Position numbers and translations under genes: made by a program. From the NCBI GenBank assembly GCA_023014335.1, contig JAECYW010000018.1, positions 186,001-250,000 on the forward strand: a stretch of DNA of 64,000 bases, given 5' to 3'. The DNA is from Galerina marginata (taxonomy: Eukaryota > Basidiomycota > Agaricomycetes > Agaricales > Galerinaceae). Below, in pieces: positions 23,102-33,819 of this stretch (position 1 is the first letter of the stretch; each line of letters opens with the position of its first letter). The notes under the pieces were generated by a model, which had not been told where the DNA came from, ran no database searches, and saw nothing but the letters and a program-made list of their open reading frames with translations.

Positions 23102-23764
23102 ATGAACGCTGTGAATGCTTTGGAAGTTCAATGTCAAGGCACTTATAAAGAGCACTTAGCTGCAAGTTTGTCCGTACCTCAGTGCTATGCCCATCACCCG
23201 CTCAAGGATCCCGCCGTCTCGCAATGTAAGTTAGAGGCTTTATTAAACGTCCCTCAAAGCTCATGCTCAAGACTTTGTAGGCGAAATATTCGAATGTGCG
23301 CGGACGGCTGTACAGCACATCCTCGATCCGGCCAGCCTTTATCCCAGTCTTAACTAGGAAGACACTGCACCAACGCTTTCCGGTGGTTGAAGAGGCGCTA
23401 TCCGGCATGAGGACACAGCCGTATATACATGACGTGGTCGTTACTGTATTGCGTGGGCGACGCCTCTACCGTTTCAACATTTTCCTGAAGAACCATCGCT
23501 ATTTGCCAATCAACGCCGCTGTTTCCGCATTGATCCCTGGCCGCCAATGGAATGGGGACGTGTTGGTTATGAGGCTTGGGGTCGCTGTTCCTGGCGTCGT
23601 TAACATGAGGGGCAATGATGCCCGACTGGCCGATTTTGCTTTGAGACAGTAAGGTCCTTTCTCTCGCTTATTGGGATCTGTCTTATTACATTTGAAAGAT
23701 TTATACAACGCGCACAACAAGGCAGGCGATTGATAGTCGGAAAGGGCATGACCTTTGTGTTTTA
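23102..23764 (+). pseudogene. Broken mushroom hypothetical gene
   Basis: An ATG at 23102 opens an exon, a GTAAGT donor sits near 23224 and an acceptor near 23279, after which CEIFECARTAV..LDPASLYPSL reads in one frame and TRKTLHQRFPVVEEALSGM..YIHDVVVTVLRGRRL in another, so a frame change near 23350 is needed. The second part runs to RLADFALR, then a short intron and FIQRAQQ.. to a stop at 23762-23764. The pattern resembles an uncharacterised multicopy family, but I cannot name it. Best read as a frameshifted copy. Confidence 0.45.
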
Positions 23765-23869
23765 AAAAGAGTCTTGCCTAGCAATGCTTTTTGCCTGCTT
23801 CCTTTTACAATGTTTCGTGTTAGAATTGAATTCGTTTCTTTTTCTCTTGAACAAATGATCGAGCCCTCA

Positions 23870-24330
23870 GCGGAATCGAGTGGCTTAGAAAGAACCTCGG
23901 CGTCCTTCGTAATCTCGATGAGTACGTTCATAAGCTCGCGTACAGATACCTATGCGACCGGTCAATATTTAAAGCCATTGGAAACGCTGGAGCACTTACC
24001 AGTCTCGCATTTCGATCAGGCGCCGTGAACCTTTGTGGGGGAAGTCTGAATTCGTGGCGCATAGGTCGCGACGCATGCTGTGAGAGAAGAAGTGGCTCTC
24101 CCCGCTTCAAAGAACATGGGCTTCTTGAGGGCAGAGGCCGTTGGCGACTAACTTCCGAACCCCCTCCAGCGCTACTGTATGGCGGGTTTACATTTGGCGT
24201 CACTCTAGGAGTCGTTGCAGTCGGTGACCTTGGCTCATCGTTCCCGGAAATTGAAAATCTACGGGAACAAGACCGGGGGGGGGGTTGTGGCTGTGAATTG
24301 TGGCTGCATGGGCCTATATGCACCGCCACA
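23870..24330 (-). pseudogene. Truncated relative of the seven-exon coiled-coil gene
   Basis: Minus-strand segments match the protein at 17823-19861: NVNPPYSSAGGGSEV corresponds to NINLPHGSAGIDSEV, RHEFRLPPQRFTAPDRNARL to the end of its exon 5 (same GTAAG donor), and MNVLIEITKDAEVLSKPLDSAEG to the start of exon 6. The rest of exon 6 and all of exon 7 are missing, and the match decays at both edges. A fragment, not a working gene. Confidence 0.7.
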
Positions 24331-24653
24331 GTTCGAGGTTCTTTCGTTCAAACCAATGGCATAGTCATTCAGACCGGCTGTTAAATAGTGATAAGTGAGG
24401 AGAGACAAGTTTGAAAGAATCAGGGCAAGTGTGGAAAAGGTTAGAAAGTCCCAGCTACGCTTCCTAAAGACTTACCACCCGTCCGGGCTGTGAGGAATGA
24501 CATTAATTATAATGACATGCTTGGGATTTCCTTTTCAGTGAAATTCGTGATCCAATTCCGTGCCGTGCCTCCACCATTCCTTTCTCTGCATCGGACAGCA
24601 AGTAACGGGAGTGGGCCTTGCCGGAAGCTACCGGCCCTACGAGCCTTATTTTA

Positions 24654-27600
24654 TTACGAGTTCTTACGTAGTAAAAGAACTCGTTTTCCACACTTGATAG
24701 CAGAAGGAAATGATTCCTAACGCGATGGTTGGAAATTCTCCCACTGCTTCATTTTTTGTGAGCGACCCTGAATTAAAAGTCTACAAACTTTTCTAATAGT
24801 GTTAAAATCATTACTGACCATGGGAATGGTTGTCTGATGTCCGTTGCTAGGGTCTATTTTTAGCTTTTGTTCCTGGACACCTAAACTAAGGTTAGGTTTT
24901 GTCAGTAACATGATTAAATATCATTTCCTTTACTTTGCAGTCGGTTAGATGCTCTTGTTCTGGTTACTATGGTTTATATATAGCTTATATAATTAAATAC
25001 TGACTAAACATGATTCATGTCAGTTGTATATCACTACTGGGGCCGGACTATTTTGACGAGAGTCAAAACGTCTGGGCACGTCGTTTGGGTTTTGCTCTCT
25101 CGTTTTGCCATCCCGTGTACCCCTCAATTATGAGAGCAAAATGTCATAGCAAAATCTAAGCGCCGTGACTTACCTTTTGACCACTGCGAAATTTCCCCAC
25201 CTCTGTAGTGTATCTATTTATATGCTTCTAGATCACTTCCACCGCATCCTAGTAATAAATAATACTGGTTGTAAATCTTGTTCAACTTCTCCTAGTACTT
25301 TCTGTATCCCTCAATGTTATACTTTTGTTTATAGTTGGTTTGAAATCAAACTCAGAAGAATTGACATCCTAAGGATAAACACATCAAAAACTTTAAACTT
25401 TGGAATGCCTTTTAAATATAAATGTAAGGTTTAATATTGATAACAAGCCAAATAATTTTTTTTTGTGTTGTGGCTGTGCTAACCCTAAGAGGACAGACCG
25501 GTCTGTCCTCTTAGGGTTAGAATCAAAAACACACCTAAAACTTTAAACTTCAGATATGCATTTTAAATATAATTCTGAGGTATATGATTTTTTTTTTTGT
25601 TGTGGCTGTGCTAACCCTAAGAGGACCGACGCGTCGGTCCTCTTAGGGTTAGAATCAAAAACACACCTAAAATTTTAAACTTCAGAAATGGATTTTAAAT
25701 ATAAATCTGAGGTTTCCTAGTGATAACAAGCCAACTGGACTGTACTCATAGGGTTAGCACAGCCACAACAAAAATCATATTTGTCTTGGTATCAATATTA
25801 AACCTCAGATTTATATTTAAAATCCATTTCTGAAGTTTAAAATTTTAGGTGTGTTTTTGATTCTAACCCTAAGAGGACCGACGCGTCGGTCCTCTTAGGG
25901 TTAGCACAGCCACAACAAAAAAAAAATCATATACCTCAGAATTATATTTAAAATGCATATCTGAAGTTTAAAGTTTCAGGTGTGTTTTTGGTTCTAACCC
26001 TAAGAGGACAGACACGTCGGTCCTCTTAGGGTTAGCACAGCCACAACAGAAAATATAAAATCTCTAATTTTACATTTAAAATATCAGTACTTGGTCAATT
26101 CTTGCAAAACTTATATCAAAAAAATTGTAAAATTCAGGCCTTTCTATGGGTATTTTGCACAGCCACAGGATACTCTGCAAAGCCACATTAAATATTGCCT
26201 TTGGTCTTTTTCAATTGTTGCTGGATCAATTCTGACAAAAATAATATCAAACAAATTGTAAAATTCAGGCCTTTTAAATGTACTATTATTTATAAAACCA
26301 GCTTTGAAAAGGTTTCAAGAACTACCCTATTAAACATGATCTTGTGCTAACAGAAATAATATCCAAATAGGAATTTATATAAGCAGTTCTGTCTTTGGCC
26401 ACATTCAATACAATTATTCCTAAGTATGAAGGATCCAGTATATAATACACTAGGGTAATCTTTTTATCTTGTCTTATCCTGTCTTATCTTATCTTATCTT
26501 ATCTTATCTTATCTTATTGGATTAGATAAATCTGTGTGACTTGTAACATATGTCACATAGTTATAAACTGCCAGCTCATCACTTCTTTCTTTCTTCTTTA
26601 CCAGCATGTCAGTCCACCCGGATAGGTCGATAGTGTACCACTCACTGGAGGGATACCATGACATGCTGGTCAAAGCTTACTAACTGTTGTCTCTTTCTTT
26701 TTAGATTCATTATAAGTTTGTATAAAGCAGAAAGGTGCTTTGCTGGCACTTTTCCCCCTTTTTTTCTGTGCTTTTTATGTAGTTTAAAACTTAATAGACT
26801 CAATACTAACTAGCTAAATATGAGTCTTTAATGTACTTTCATTAGTAGATAGTCCCTAGTATAGATTCTGAGGCTGGAAGAGTGCTTTGCTGGCGCTTTT
26901 TTACCTCTTTTTTATCTTTTTGTGTAGAGTAAAACTTGATAGACAGTAGTATATAGCTAGATATATGTTTTTAGGGCACTTTTATTTGTAGATAGCTCTC
27001 TTTTCTAGCACAGGTCATGTCAGTTGACTGTGTGTGGGCTAGAAAAGTGCTTTGCTGGCGCTTTTTTTACCTTTTTTTTACCTTTTTGTGTCAAGTAAAC
27101 CTTGATAGACAGTAGTAAATAGCTAGATATATGTTTTTAGGGCACTTTTATTTGTAGATAGCTTTCTTCCTAGCACAGGTCATGTCAGTTGATTGTGTAT
27201 AGGCTAGAAAAGTGCTTTGCTGGCGCTTTTTTATCCTTTTTTTTTGCTTTCTGTGTGGATTAAAACTTGATATAAAGCAATAACTTACTAGATTTATATC
27301 TTTAGACTACTTTTACAAATGCATAGCAAGCATAAGTACTGTGTACAAGCTAAACTAGTGATTTTCTGGTTTATACCATAAAATGCATTTTTTTATTACC
27401 TTTTCAATGAGTTCAGGATCAGCCCAATCTAGTATTTTGAAGTCCGGTCCTAAGACTGGAAAATCCTGCAAAAAGACCAGACCAGACTGCAAAAATACTG
27501 GACCAGCAGTCTGGTCTTTTGATATTTGAGAATGAAAAACTGGAAAAAAAACCAGTCTTTGAGGACCAGTTTTCGGTCCTAGGACCTGTCCAAACCAGTA

Positions 27601-28253
27601 GTTTTGTAGCCCTTATTTTTTCCTTTAAAACGCACTATGTATCATAATTTTAGACAAAGTTCACACTGAAAAATAAAAAAAAACATTTTGAAACTCCCAA
27701 AAGAGTAGGAAATGGTGAATATTTCCGTATAATTGCCAATTCTCAATGGAATTTAATGTTCTTGGACTCGTTTTAAAGGTATATATAGTCTCTACAAATT
27801 ATATTCATATATCTACACTAAATCTTGATGTTAATGTATCAAAAAACCAGTTGAGACCAGCTGGCAACTGGTTAAAACCAAGACTGGTCCAGGACTGCAA
27901 AAAACCAATGAGGACTGGTCCTCATCAGTCCAGTCCAGTTTTCTGAACATTTATAAATTTCTAGGACCAGTTAAAGTCCCCGTGCTTGCCAAAAATGTGA
28001 AAAAACCAGACTGGACCAGACTTCAAAACACTAGTCCAATCAGATAACATCTCACTTTGTTATTAATCAATTACTGAGACATAGTACATGAGGACTTGTT
28101 TTTGCCATGTGCTGCTACTCTATACAGGTAAAAATATGATAAAATCTATCTTTGATATACAACCCAATAATATATTGAAAAAGCTTTGATAAAGAGAATT
28201 AAGAAGAAAAAGAACTCGTATTTGCCATGCAGAGCAATGGCCTCTTAACAAGT
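24654..28253 (+). mobile_element. Element E3: twin of E1, 3.60 kb
   Basis: Starts TTACGAGTTCTTACGTAG at 24654 and ends ..CTCTTAACAAGT at 28253. Every segment compared with E1 is identical apart from 10 extra bases after about 24846; offset to E1 is 12125 before and 12135 after that point. Palindromes are at 25479-25520, 25611-25652, 25863-25904 and 25994-26035. Flanks (..CCTTATTTTA / AAGCGTATAAG..) differ from those of E1, so this is an independent insertion rather than a local duplication. No supported gene inside. Confidence 0.65.
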
Positions 28254-28394
28254 AAGCGTATAAGAGGCGAGTTGAGAACGTCGCCAAAAACGAGCTTTCG
28301 ACTTGCTGAATGATCTTTCTTAGACATACCGGGCCAAGACCAAGGTCAGACTTCGGGAGTCTGTCCCCGTCAATGTGTGGATACACAACTAAAC

Positions 28395-29571
28395 CTACGT
28401 CGGGAGCAGATAAACCGACCATATACCCGTTTACAGCAGCATGACGCGGCTTGGGGAACTCTACTTACTGCACGCGAGCAATACGACGTTACCAAACACG
28501 AAGAATGGTATGAAAGGCTTGGTCGTTGGCAGGAGGTTCTGGTTACTTATGAGCGAAAAGCCGAAATGGACCCAACTGCTCCAGATGTGCAAATCGGACG
28601 GATGAAATGTTTGCATGCCCTTGGCGAATGGGACCAGCTAGCTACTCAAGTTGACAAAAACTGGACAAATGTTAACCATGAGGATCGTCGAGAAATCGCG
28701 CCTATGGCGGCAGGCGCAGCTTGGTCGCTCAGCGAGTGGGCCTCCATGGACGACTACATTGCCACTATGAAACCTGATTCGCCTGACCGCGCTTTCTACT
28801 GCGCCATACTCTCTGTACACCAAAATCAATTCCCCAAGGCCCTTGTTCACATCGCAAAGGCTATGAAGCACGAGAGGCATGTCGTCGCTATCGCGCTTAT
28901 GGTGATACAAGTGAACTGGATAATGCTTGGGATATTTATTATGGGGTAATCACATATCTCTGTCCGGCCCATTACACCGGCTGACCTTTCTGAACAGGTC
29001 TTCCAGAAGGTTGAGAAACAATTACCGTTGTTGACGACTCTAGATCTGCAATATGTATCACCTAGCTTGTTGAAAGCACGAAATCTCAATCTTGCTGTTC
29101 CTGGTAAGGTTTTGCGCTTCATTGCTGTATGCAGACTGTCATTTTTTTAAAAAAAATAGGAAGTTACCAAGCTGGTCGCCCGATCATCAGGATAGCCAGC
29201 TTTGCCACTAAACTGACCGTCATTGTTTCCAAACAACGCCCGAGGAGACTTTCTCTTAAAGGAGACGACGGCAGAGACTACCAGTATGTCTTAAAAGGTA
29301 AATTCTGCACAATACTTTTTTGGTCTGGGCTCTTGATAACACACGATATATCTCAGGCCACGAAGATCTAAGACAAGATGAACGAGTCATGCAGCTTTTC
29401 GGGCTCGTCAACACGTTGCTTTCTGTCGATACCAACAGCTTTAAGCGTCGTCTCCATATCCAGAGATATCCAGTAATACTCCTAGCCCCGAACGCCGGTT
29501 TGTTGGGTTGGGTACAAGATAGCGATACTCTTCACGTCTTGATAAGAGACTACCGTGAATCTGGAGAGTCG
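28395..29571 (+). pseudogene. TOR: TOR kinase gene fragment (FAT end plus start of kinase domain)
   Basis: Begins inside the FAT region (LQQHDAAWGTLLTAREQYD.., LGRWQEVLVTYERKAEMDPT, SEWASMDDYIATMKPDS) and runs to about 28863. Sequence then jumps to YGDTSELDNAWDIYYG (28890-28946), the extreme end of the FRB domain, so about 100 residues or more of FAT and most of the rapamycin-binding FRB are deleted. Exons from about 28999, 29161 and 29358 continue [35 protein letters not shown] and [21 protein letters not shown], the first half of the PI3K-like kinase domain. It stops at LIRDYRES, before the catalytic loop and DFG motif. Introns are kept, so it arose from genomic DNA, not mRNA. It abuts the right end of E3. 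It cannot encode an active kinase. Confidence 0.88.
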
Positions 29572-29786
29572 TGGTGTGCACAACGTTTGGCAACGTTTGA
29601 TCTGGTGGTCATCGCCTGAACATTCATTTGGCATCGTTTGATTTGCTGGCCATTGCCTGTCACATTGTGGCCACATTGTTTGGCATCATTTATCACAACA
29701 TATCCAGCTTCTTTCCCCAGCTTTCTTTCTTCCCCAACCACCACCACTGCTCCTTCTCTTGCTACCCAACCCTCCAGAACCTCCTC

Positions 29787-30266
29787 ATGTCTAGAACTTG
29801 GGATTACACCAGCTTCTTTACCTGGTATGCAACTCCCAACTTCCCCAGCAAGCGAGGGGCAGTCATGCTCTTAAGCCATGTCGTGGTGCCGGCGCTTAAA
29901 GACCTTCTGGCTCGGAAAGCACTTGACAGTCGTTTCAACAACTTTGATTTCCTTCTTTTGTACGTCATTTTTCATCTTTTCGAACTCGGGTGCGCTAATT
30001 CGTCATTCTAGCCGCGATCATCTTGAATCGACCCCAGGTGGTTACGTGATTGTACTGGCCTTCCATCTCAATGGCGAGCTGGCCCATCAACTCGAGATCT
30101 ACCCGCAATCCAGCAACATGCCAACGGTGGTCTTAAACACAGCAGGGACGATCAGGCGGTTGGCGGATGTCGATGGCGCGGTCCAACTTCCGTGAGTAAC
30201 ACCTTTTTGGCTTCTTTTCACGCTCTGACCGCCCCTTATTTCAGATATGAATCCTTTGAACCTTAG
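29787..30266 (+). CDS. Small three-exon protein of unknown function, 124 residues
   Basis: Exons 29787-29959, 30012-30191 and 30245-30266 join in phase (GTACGT and GTGAGT donors, TAG and CAG acceptors) to give 124 residues ending YESFEP. Without the last splice the frame would stop at an overlapping TGA, so the splice decides the end. The protein has an aromatic N-terminus (TWDYTSFFTWYATP), a central helix (VVPALKDLLARKALD) and a beta-like C-terminal half. No signal peptide or known domain seen. The neat splicing suggests a real gene, not a fragment. Could be a lineage-specific orphan. Confidence 0.5.
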
Positions 30267-30270
30267 CCCT

Positions 30271-30490
30271 TCTTCGGACTGCCGACACGCCGCGCCGCGG
30301 CTTCTTTTCTTGACCGACGCTCACCTTGTTCCATACGCCGCCGCCCTCTTTGTTCGATCGACGTTGGTACCTATTCTTCGAACCACCGACACGCCGCGCC
30401 GCGGCTTCCACTTTCTTGACCGACGCTCAACCACTCACCCTTGTTGCATACGCCGCCGCCCTCCTTTTTTGATCGTCGTTTGTACTGATT
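30271..30490. repeat. 104-bp GC-rich tandem duplication
   Basis: Two copies of a unit holding CGACACGCCGCGCCGCGGC and CATACGCCGCCGCCCTC, starting at 30271 and 30375. The GC-rich core contains the palindrome GCCGCGGC. It lies directly after the stop codon of the small three-exon gene. Confidence 0.75.
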
Positions 30491-31204
30491 CCATGCGCCG
30501 CTGCGTGCGTCGCGGAGGGAGTCGCGGAGTACGCGCCCTTTGCGACTCGCTCAGCGCGCGCTGGCTGTTTCTTTTCTGTTTCTTTTCGAAACAGAAGATC
30601 TTTTTTTAGTCTCTGTTTGTTTAATATACACTGGTGCTTTTTTTTTGTCTGTATCTTTACAATAAGGACCTCTTTATCTTTGTGAAATAGTGATTGTAAT
30701 TAGAGCTTCTATTTCCTAGAGAAATTTAAATACGCATAAATTTACCTTCTCATTTGTCACTGAGCGACGGCCAACACGCTTAGCTCCCGGCCCAAGCCTC
30801 GCTCAGCGCGCGATCCATTTCGCCCTATGATTTTGCCAGTTGGCAAAATTGTAGGCAAAAGCTCTAATTTTCCCTTGGGCAGAATCAGCTCCTGAATGAA
30901 TCATTTTGACAGCGATCTAAATATAAAAATTTCACACAGTTTTTGCCAGCCTGGAAGAATCTACGTTTTCTCAGTTTTTTGACCCATGAAAGATATTTCA
31001 TTTTGATACATAGAAAATACAGATAAAATTTGAAATTTTAGTCATATTTTGCATGTCAGAAAATGGGCGGAAAGCCTGTAATTTTGACCTAGGAAAAATA
31101 TGATTTAAATCTATAATTTTGGCAATTATTTAGCTATGGGCAAACTAAGTAATTTTGATGGAATTTTGCTAATGGAAAAAGCCAAGTCAAAATTCAAACA
31201 ATCT
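30491..31204. other. No gene seen
   Basis: Mixed sequence: two CGCTCAGCGCGCG words (about 30549 and 30799), then AT-rich sequence with many TTTTGCC/GGCAAAA words similar to the repeat at 47319-47720. No open frame or RNA gene is supported. Confidence 0.4.
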
Positions 31205-31248
31205 GCCATGAATTTTGCCCCCCCGTTAAAATAGTCCGGCCACCGCAG

Positions 31249-31312
31249 TGAACCATTTCTGCCTGCTATGCAGGCCGGAAAACAAGTTCTTTTACTACGT
31301 AAGAACTTGTAA
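31249..31312 (-). mobile_element. Element E5: left-end fragment of the E family
   Basis: Holds the family end in reverse orientation: GCCTGCTATGCAGGCCGG followed by the terminal hairpin and ..AACTTGTAA at 31312. Left of it the sequence turns into a copy of the GGCCGGACTATTTT repeat (about 31205-31248), and no second end was found, so it is truncated. On its right is Helitron coding sequence. Confidence 0.5.
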
Positions 31313-31480
31313 CTCAGCACAAATTTATAAAATTTTACTGGAGACTCTATGTCCGCAAAGTCAGAGATGCATGGGGTGATAATGATAAAGAAGAAAGTCC
31401 AGAAAAAGTTGTTCTTGATAAGAATCTTGGGGACTATGTTGGTCTTTCTAAAGTTGATGATTATATTTATCGCCCAAACA
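31313..31480 (+). pseudogene. Helitron Rep-helicase coding fragment (56 codons)
   Basis: One open frame, HKFIKFYWRLYVRKVRDAW..SPEKVVLDKNLGDYVGL..DDYIYRPN, matches the region HKFIPVYWKNYVREVLKSW..DKDGKYIGFSAVHDYIYRPK of the large Helitron protein on the opposite strand at 36632-44709. It is cut on the left by E5 and on the right by E4, so both elements inserted into an older Helitron copy. Confidence 0.8.
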
Positions 31481-32444
31481 TTACGAGTTCTTACATAGTA
31501 AAAGAACTCGTTTTCTACACTTGATAGCAGAAGGAAATGGTTTCTAACATGATGGTTGGAAATTCTCCCACTGCTTCATTTTTTGTGAGCGACCCTGAAT
31601 TAAAAGTCTACAAACTTTTCTAATAGTTTCAAAATTATTATTGACCATGGGAATGGTTGTCTGATGTCCGTTGCTAGGGTCTATTTTTAGCTTTTGTTCC
31701 TGGACACCTAAACTAAGGTTAGGTCTTGCCAGTAACGTGATTAAATATCCTTTCTTTTACTTTGCAGTCAGTTACACACTATTGTCCTGGTTGCTATGGT
31801 TTGTATATAGCTTATATGACTAAACATCATTTATGTCTGCTGTATATCTATTTATAGGCTTCTAAACCTGTTCCACTGCATCTCAGTTATAAATAATACT
31901 ATTTGTAAGACTTGTTGAACTTTCCAAAGTAAATGGCACTTCAACAATGTGCTTGGGTGTCATATACTACACTTGTATGGTCTTTGATTGTACATTGCTT
32001 ACTTTTGAATGTTGAAATACTGTTGACTCTCAACAGCTACAACAGTTGAAATACATTTCTAATAGTTAAAGTTCTGCTTTGCTTGAACATTATACTGAAA
32101 TTGAGCATCCTATATTTTATTTACTAGGATCACTTTCCTATCCAAAAAAAATCTTATTATTGTTATGCCTATATTGCTTCATCCAATAGAGCCTCTTGGG
32201 GGCCCCCCTGAGCTTTAGCGAAGGTGGGGTGGCTAGATTGGATGAAGCAATATAGGCATAACAATAATAAGATTTTTCGAATAGGAAAGTGATCCTAGTA
32301 AATAAAATATAGGATGCTTGGCATTGTATAATGCCATGTCAAACTTAACTTAAATCTATTAGAAATGTATTTCAACTGTTGTAGCTGTTGAGAGTCAACA
32401 GTATATGTCTTAGATATTAAGTGAAATTGACACACTTTATTTAT

Positions 32445-32500
32445 TTTTTGGTGGCTGTGCTAAGCACCAACGCGTTGGTGCTTAGCACAGCCACCAAAAA
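32445..32500. repeat. Perfect 56-bp palindrome
   Basis: Arms TTTTTGGTGGCTGTGCTAAG.. meet at ACGCGT near 32472/32473. The word GGTGGCTGTGCTAAGCACC restarts at about 32555 as a second palindrome, but it stops after its left half where the LINE begins at about 32579. Confidence 0.9.
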
Positions 32501-32578
32501 TTTAAAACTTCCAAATAACATTTAAAACACATTTTCTGATACTTTCTTTTTTGAGGTGGCTGTGCTAAGCACCGACGC

Positions 32579-33610
32579 GGGCAAGAAACCGCGACCCATT
32601 CGCCCGGCTACTTGCAAGGGTGGGCCTTATATTCGCGAGTCAGGAGGCGACGCCGCTTCCTTCGCGCGCTTGTGCAGGTGTATACTGAATCATGCGCCAA
32701 TCGGCTCGTATTACGACCAATTTAACATCCAAGAGCCTCATGGCTGCCCCCGCTGCGGCGCTCCCCGTGAGACCCGCTCACACATCCTAAAGTACTGTCC
32801 GCGGTACAATAGACAATCCCCAACCGACCGTTTACACGGTTTGTTGATGTTTTTGTTGGAGAATCCAGAGGCTTTCTCCTTCGCCCGCCAAGCGGCAGCA
32901 CCGCAAGGCATTGGGTAAGGCGTTCCGCGTGGGCTCATCGCTCAGAGAGGCCTTGATACCTTCTCCCGGGTTGCGTCAGTTGGGGGAGGTCCAATCCCTC
33001 CTTCGGACGAGGTTGACAGGCCAAGGACGGGGTGGTGTTGTTCCGCGCGTTCTTCGCATTTTGTACCCGGTTGCATTTGCTACGACCGGTGGTTACTCTG
33101 CGGCCCATATCTCGAATGGTAGCTGCACTTTTGGCTTGCGCGGATGGTCTGCTTTTGCAATCATTCGGTTGGGGGCCTTATCCCCGCGTCTGCTTATTTC
33201 CTTCGCTGGTATGGGTTTCGGGTCGTCAAGGCGCGGGTGGGTGAGGGTCTTCGGGTCGGGTTCGGATTCTGAAGTGGACGTCGGGTTTGGAAGGCGGAGA
33301 GAGTGCAGCAGCTGCGGCTGCCAGGAGATGTGTGGGCGGGCTTCGGCTCGTCCAAACGTGGTATTGGCGTAGCGATGGGGGCCGTCCCTCCCTCGCGGGA
33401 CTGGGCGGTTAGGTGGTCCGTCCCCCCTTGCAAAGGCCTGGCGCACGAAGGACGCCGTTGGAAGGATTCGGAAGATATGGATGGGTTCGGGTCTGGTTCG
33501 GGGATTAGTAGTTTACTGCGCGCTTTCGACCGGGGATTTGTATTAGTTAGGCGACCGGACTGCTTTCGCGCACCGGTATATAAATTGTTGATTTAAAAAA
33601 AAAAAAAAAA
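32579..33610 (+). mobile_element. 5'-truncated non-LTR retrotransposon (LINE) with poly-A tail
   Basis: The open frame to 32918 encodes the end of a LINE polyprotein: NHAPIGSYYDQFNI.EPHGCPRCGAPRETRSHILKYCPRY, the CxxC..H..C cluster found after the RNase H region in Tad-like fungal LINEs. A 3' UTR of about 680 bp without credible genes follows, then a 16-nt A tract at 33595-33610. Reverse transcriptase and endonuclease are missing, as usual for 5' truncation. The left junction falls inside a palindrome whose other half is absent on the right side, so insertion came with loss or rearrangement of target sequence. Confidence 0.8.
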
Positions 33611-33819
33611 CATGTTATTTATGTATTTAATATGTATTTGTTTAATAACAGTGTAAGTCTTCAGGCACTGCCTCACCCCAAAGTAAGAACTTGTTTTTGC
33701 CATGCGCAGCAATGGCCTCTGACCAAGTTCAAATATATACATGATAAAATTAGAATCGAAGGTTAGGTATAGCAAGGTTAGATACGGCAAATATCTATCA
33801 ATAGCAAGTTTACTTGATT

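Larger units (their letters stand above)
31481..33728 (+). mobile_element. Element E4: E-family member with nested LINE
   Basis: Left end TTACGAGTTCTTACATAG at 31481 and right end ..CTCTGACCAAGT at 33728. The first 350 bp follow E1/E3; then it diverges, with an inverted repeat around 32080-32400 (arms carry CTTATTATTGTTATGCC and its complement, with TGAAGCAATATAGGC) and a 56-bp palindrome at 32445. A LINE fragment occupies 32579-33610. The last 110 bp match E2. Confidence 0.6.

Noticed and set aside
32911..33596. Several overlapping open frames in the LINE 3' region.
   Set aside because: They overlap on both strands in GC-rich UTR sequence after the polyprotein stop and have no recognisable domain.
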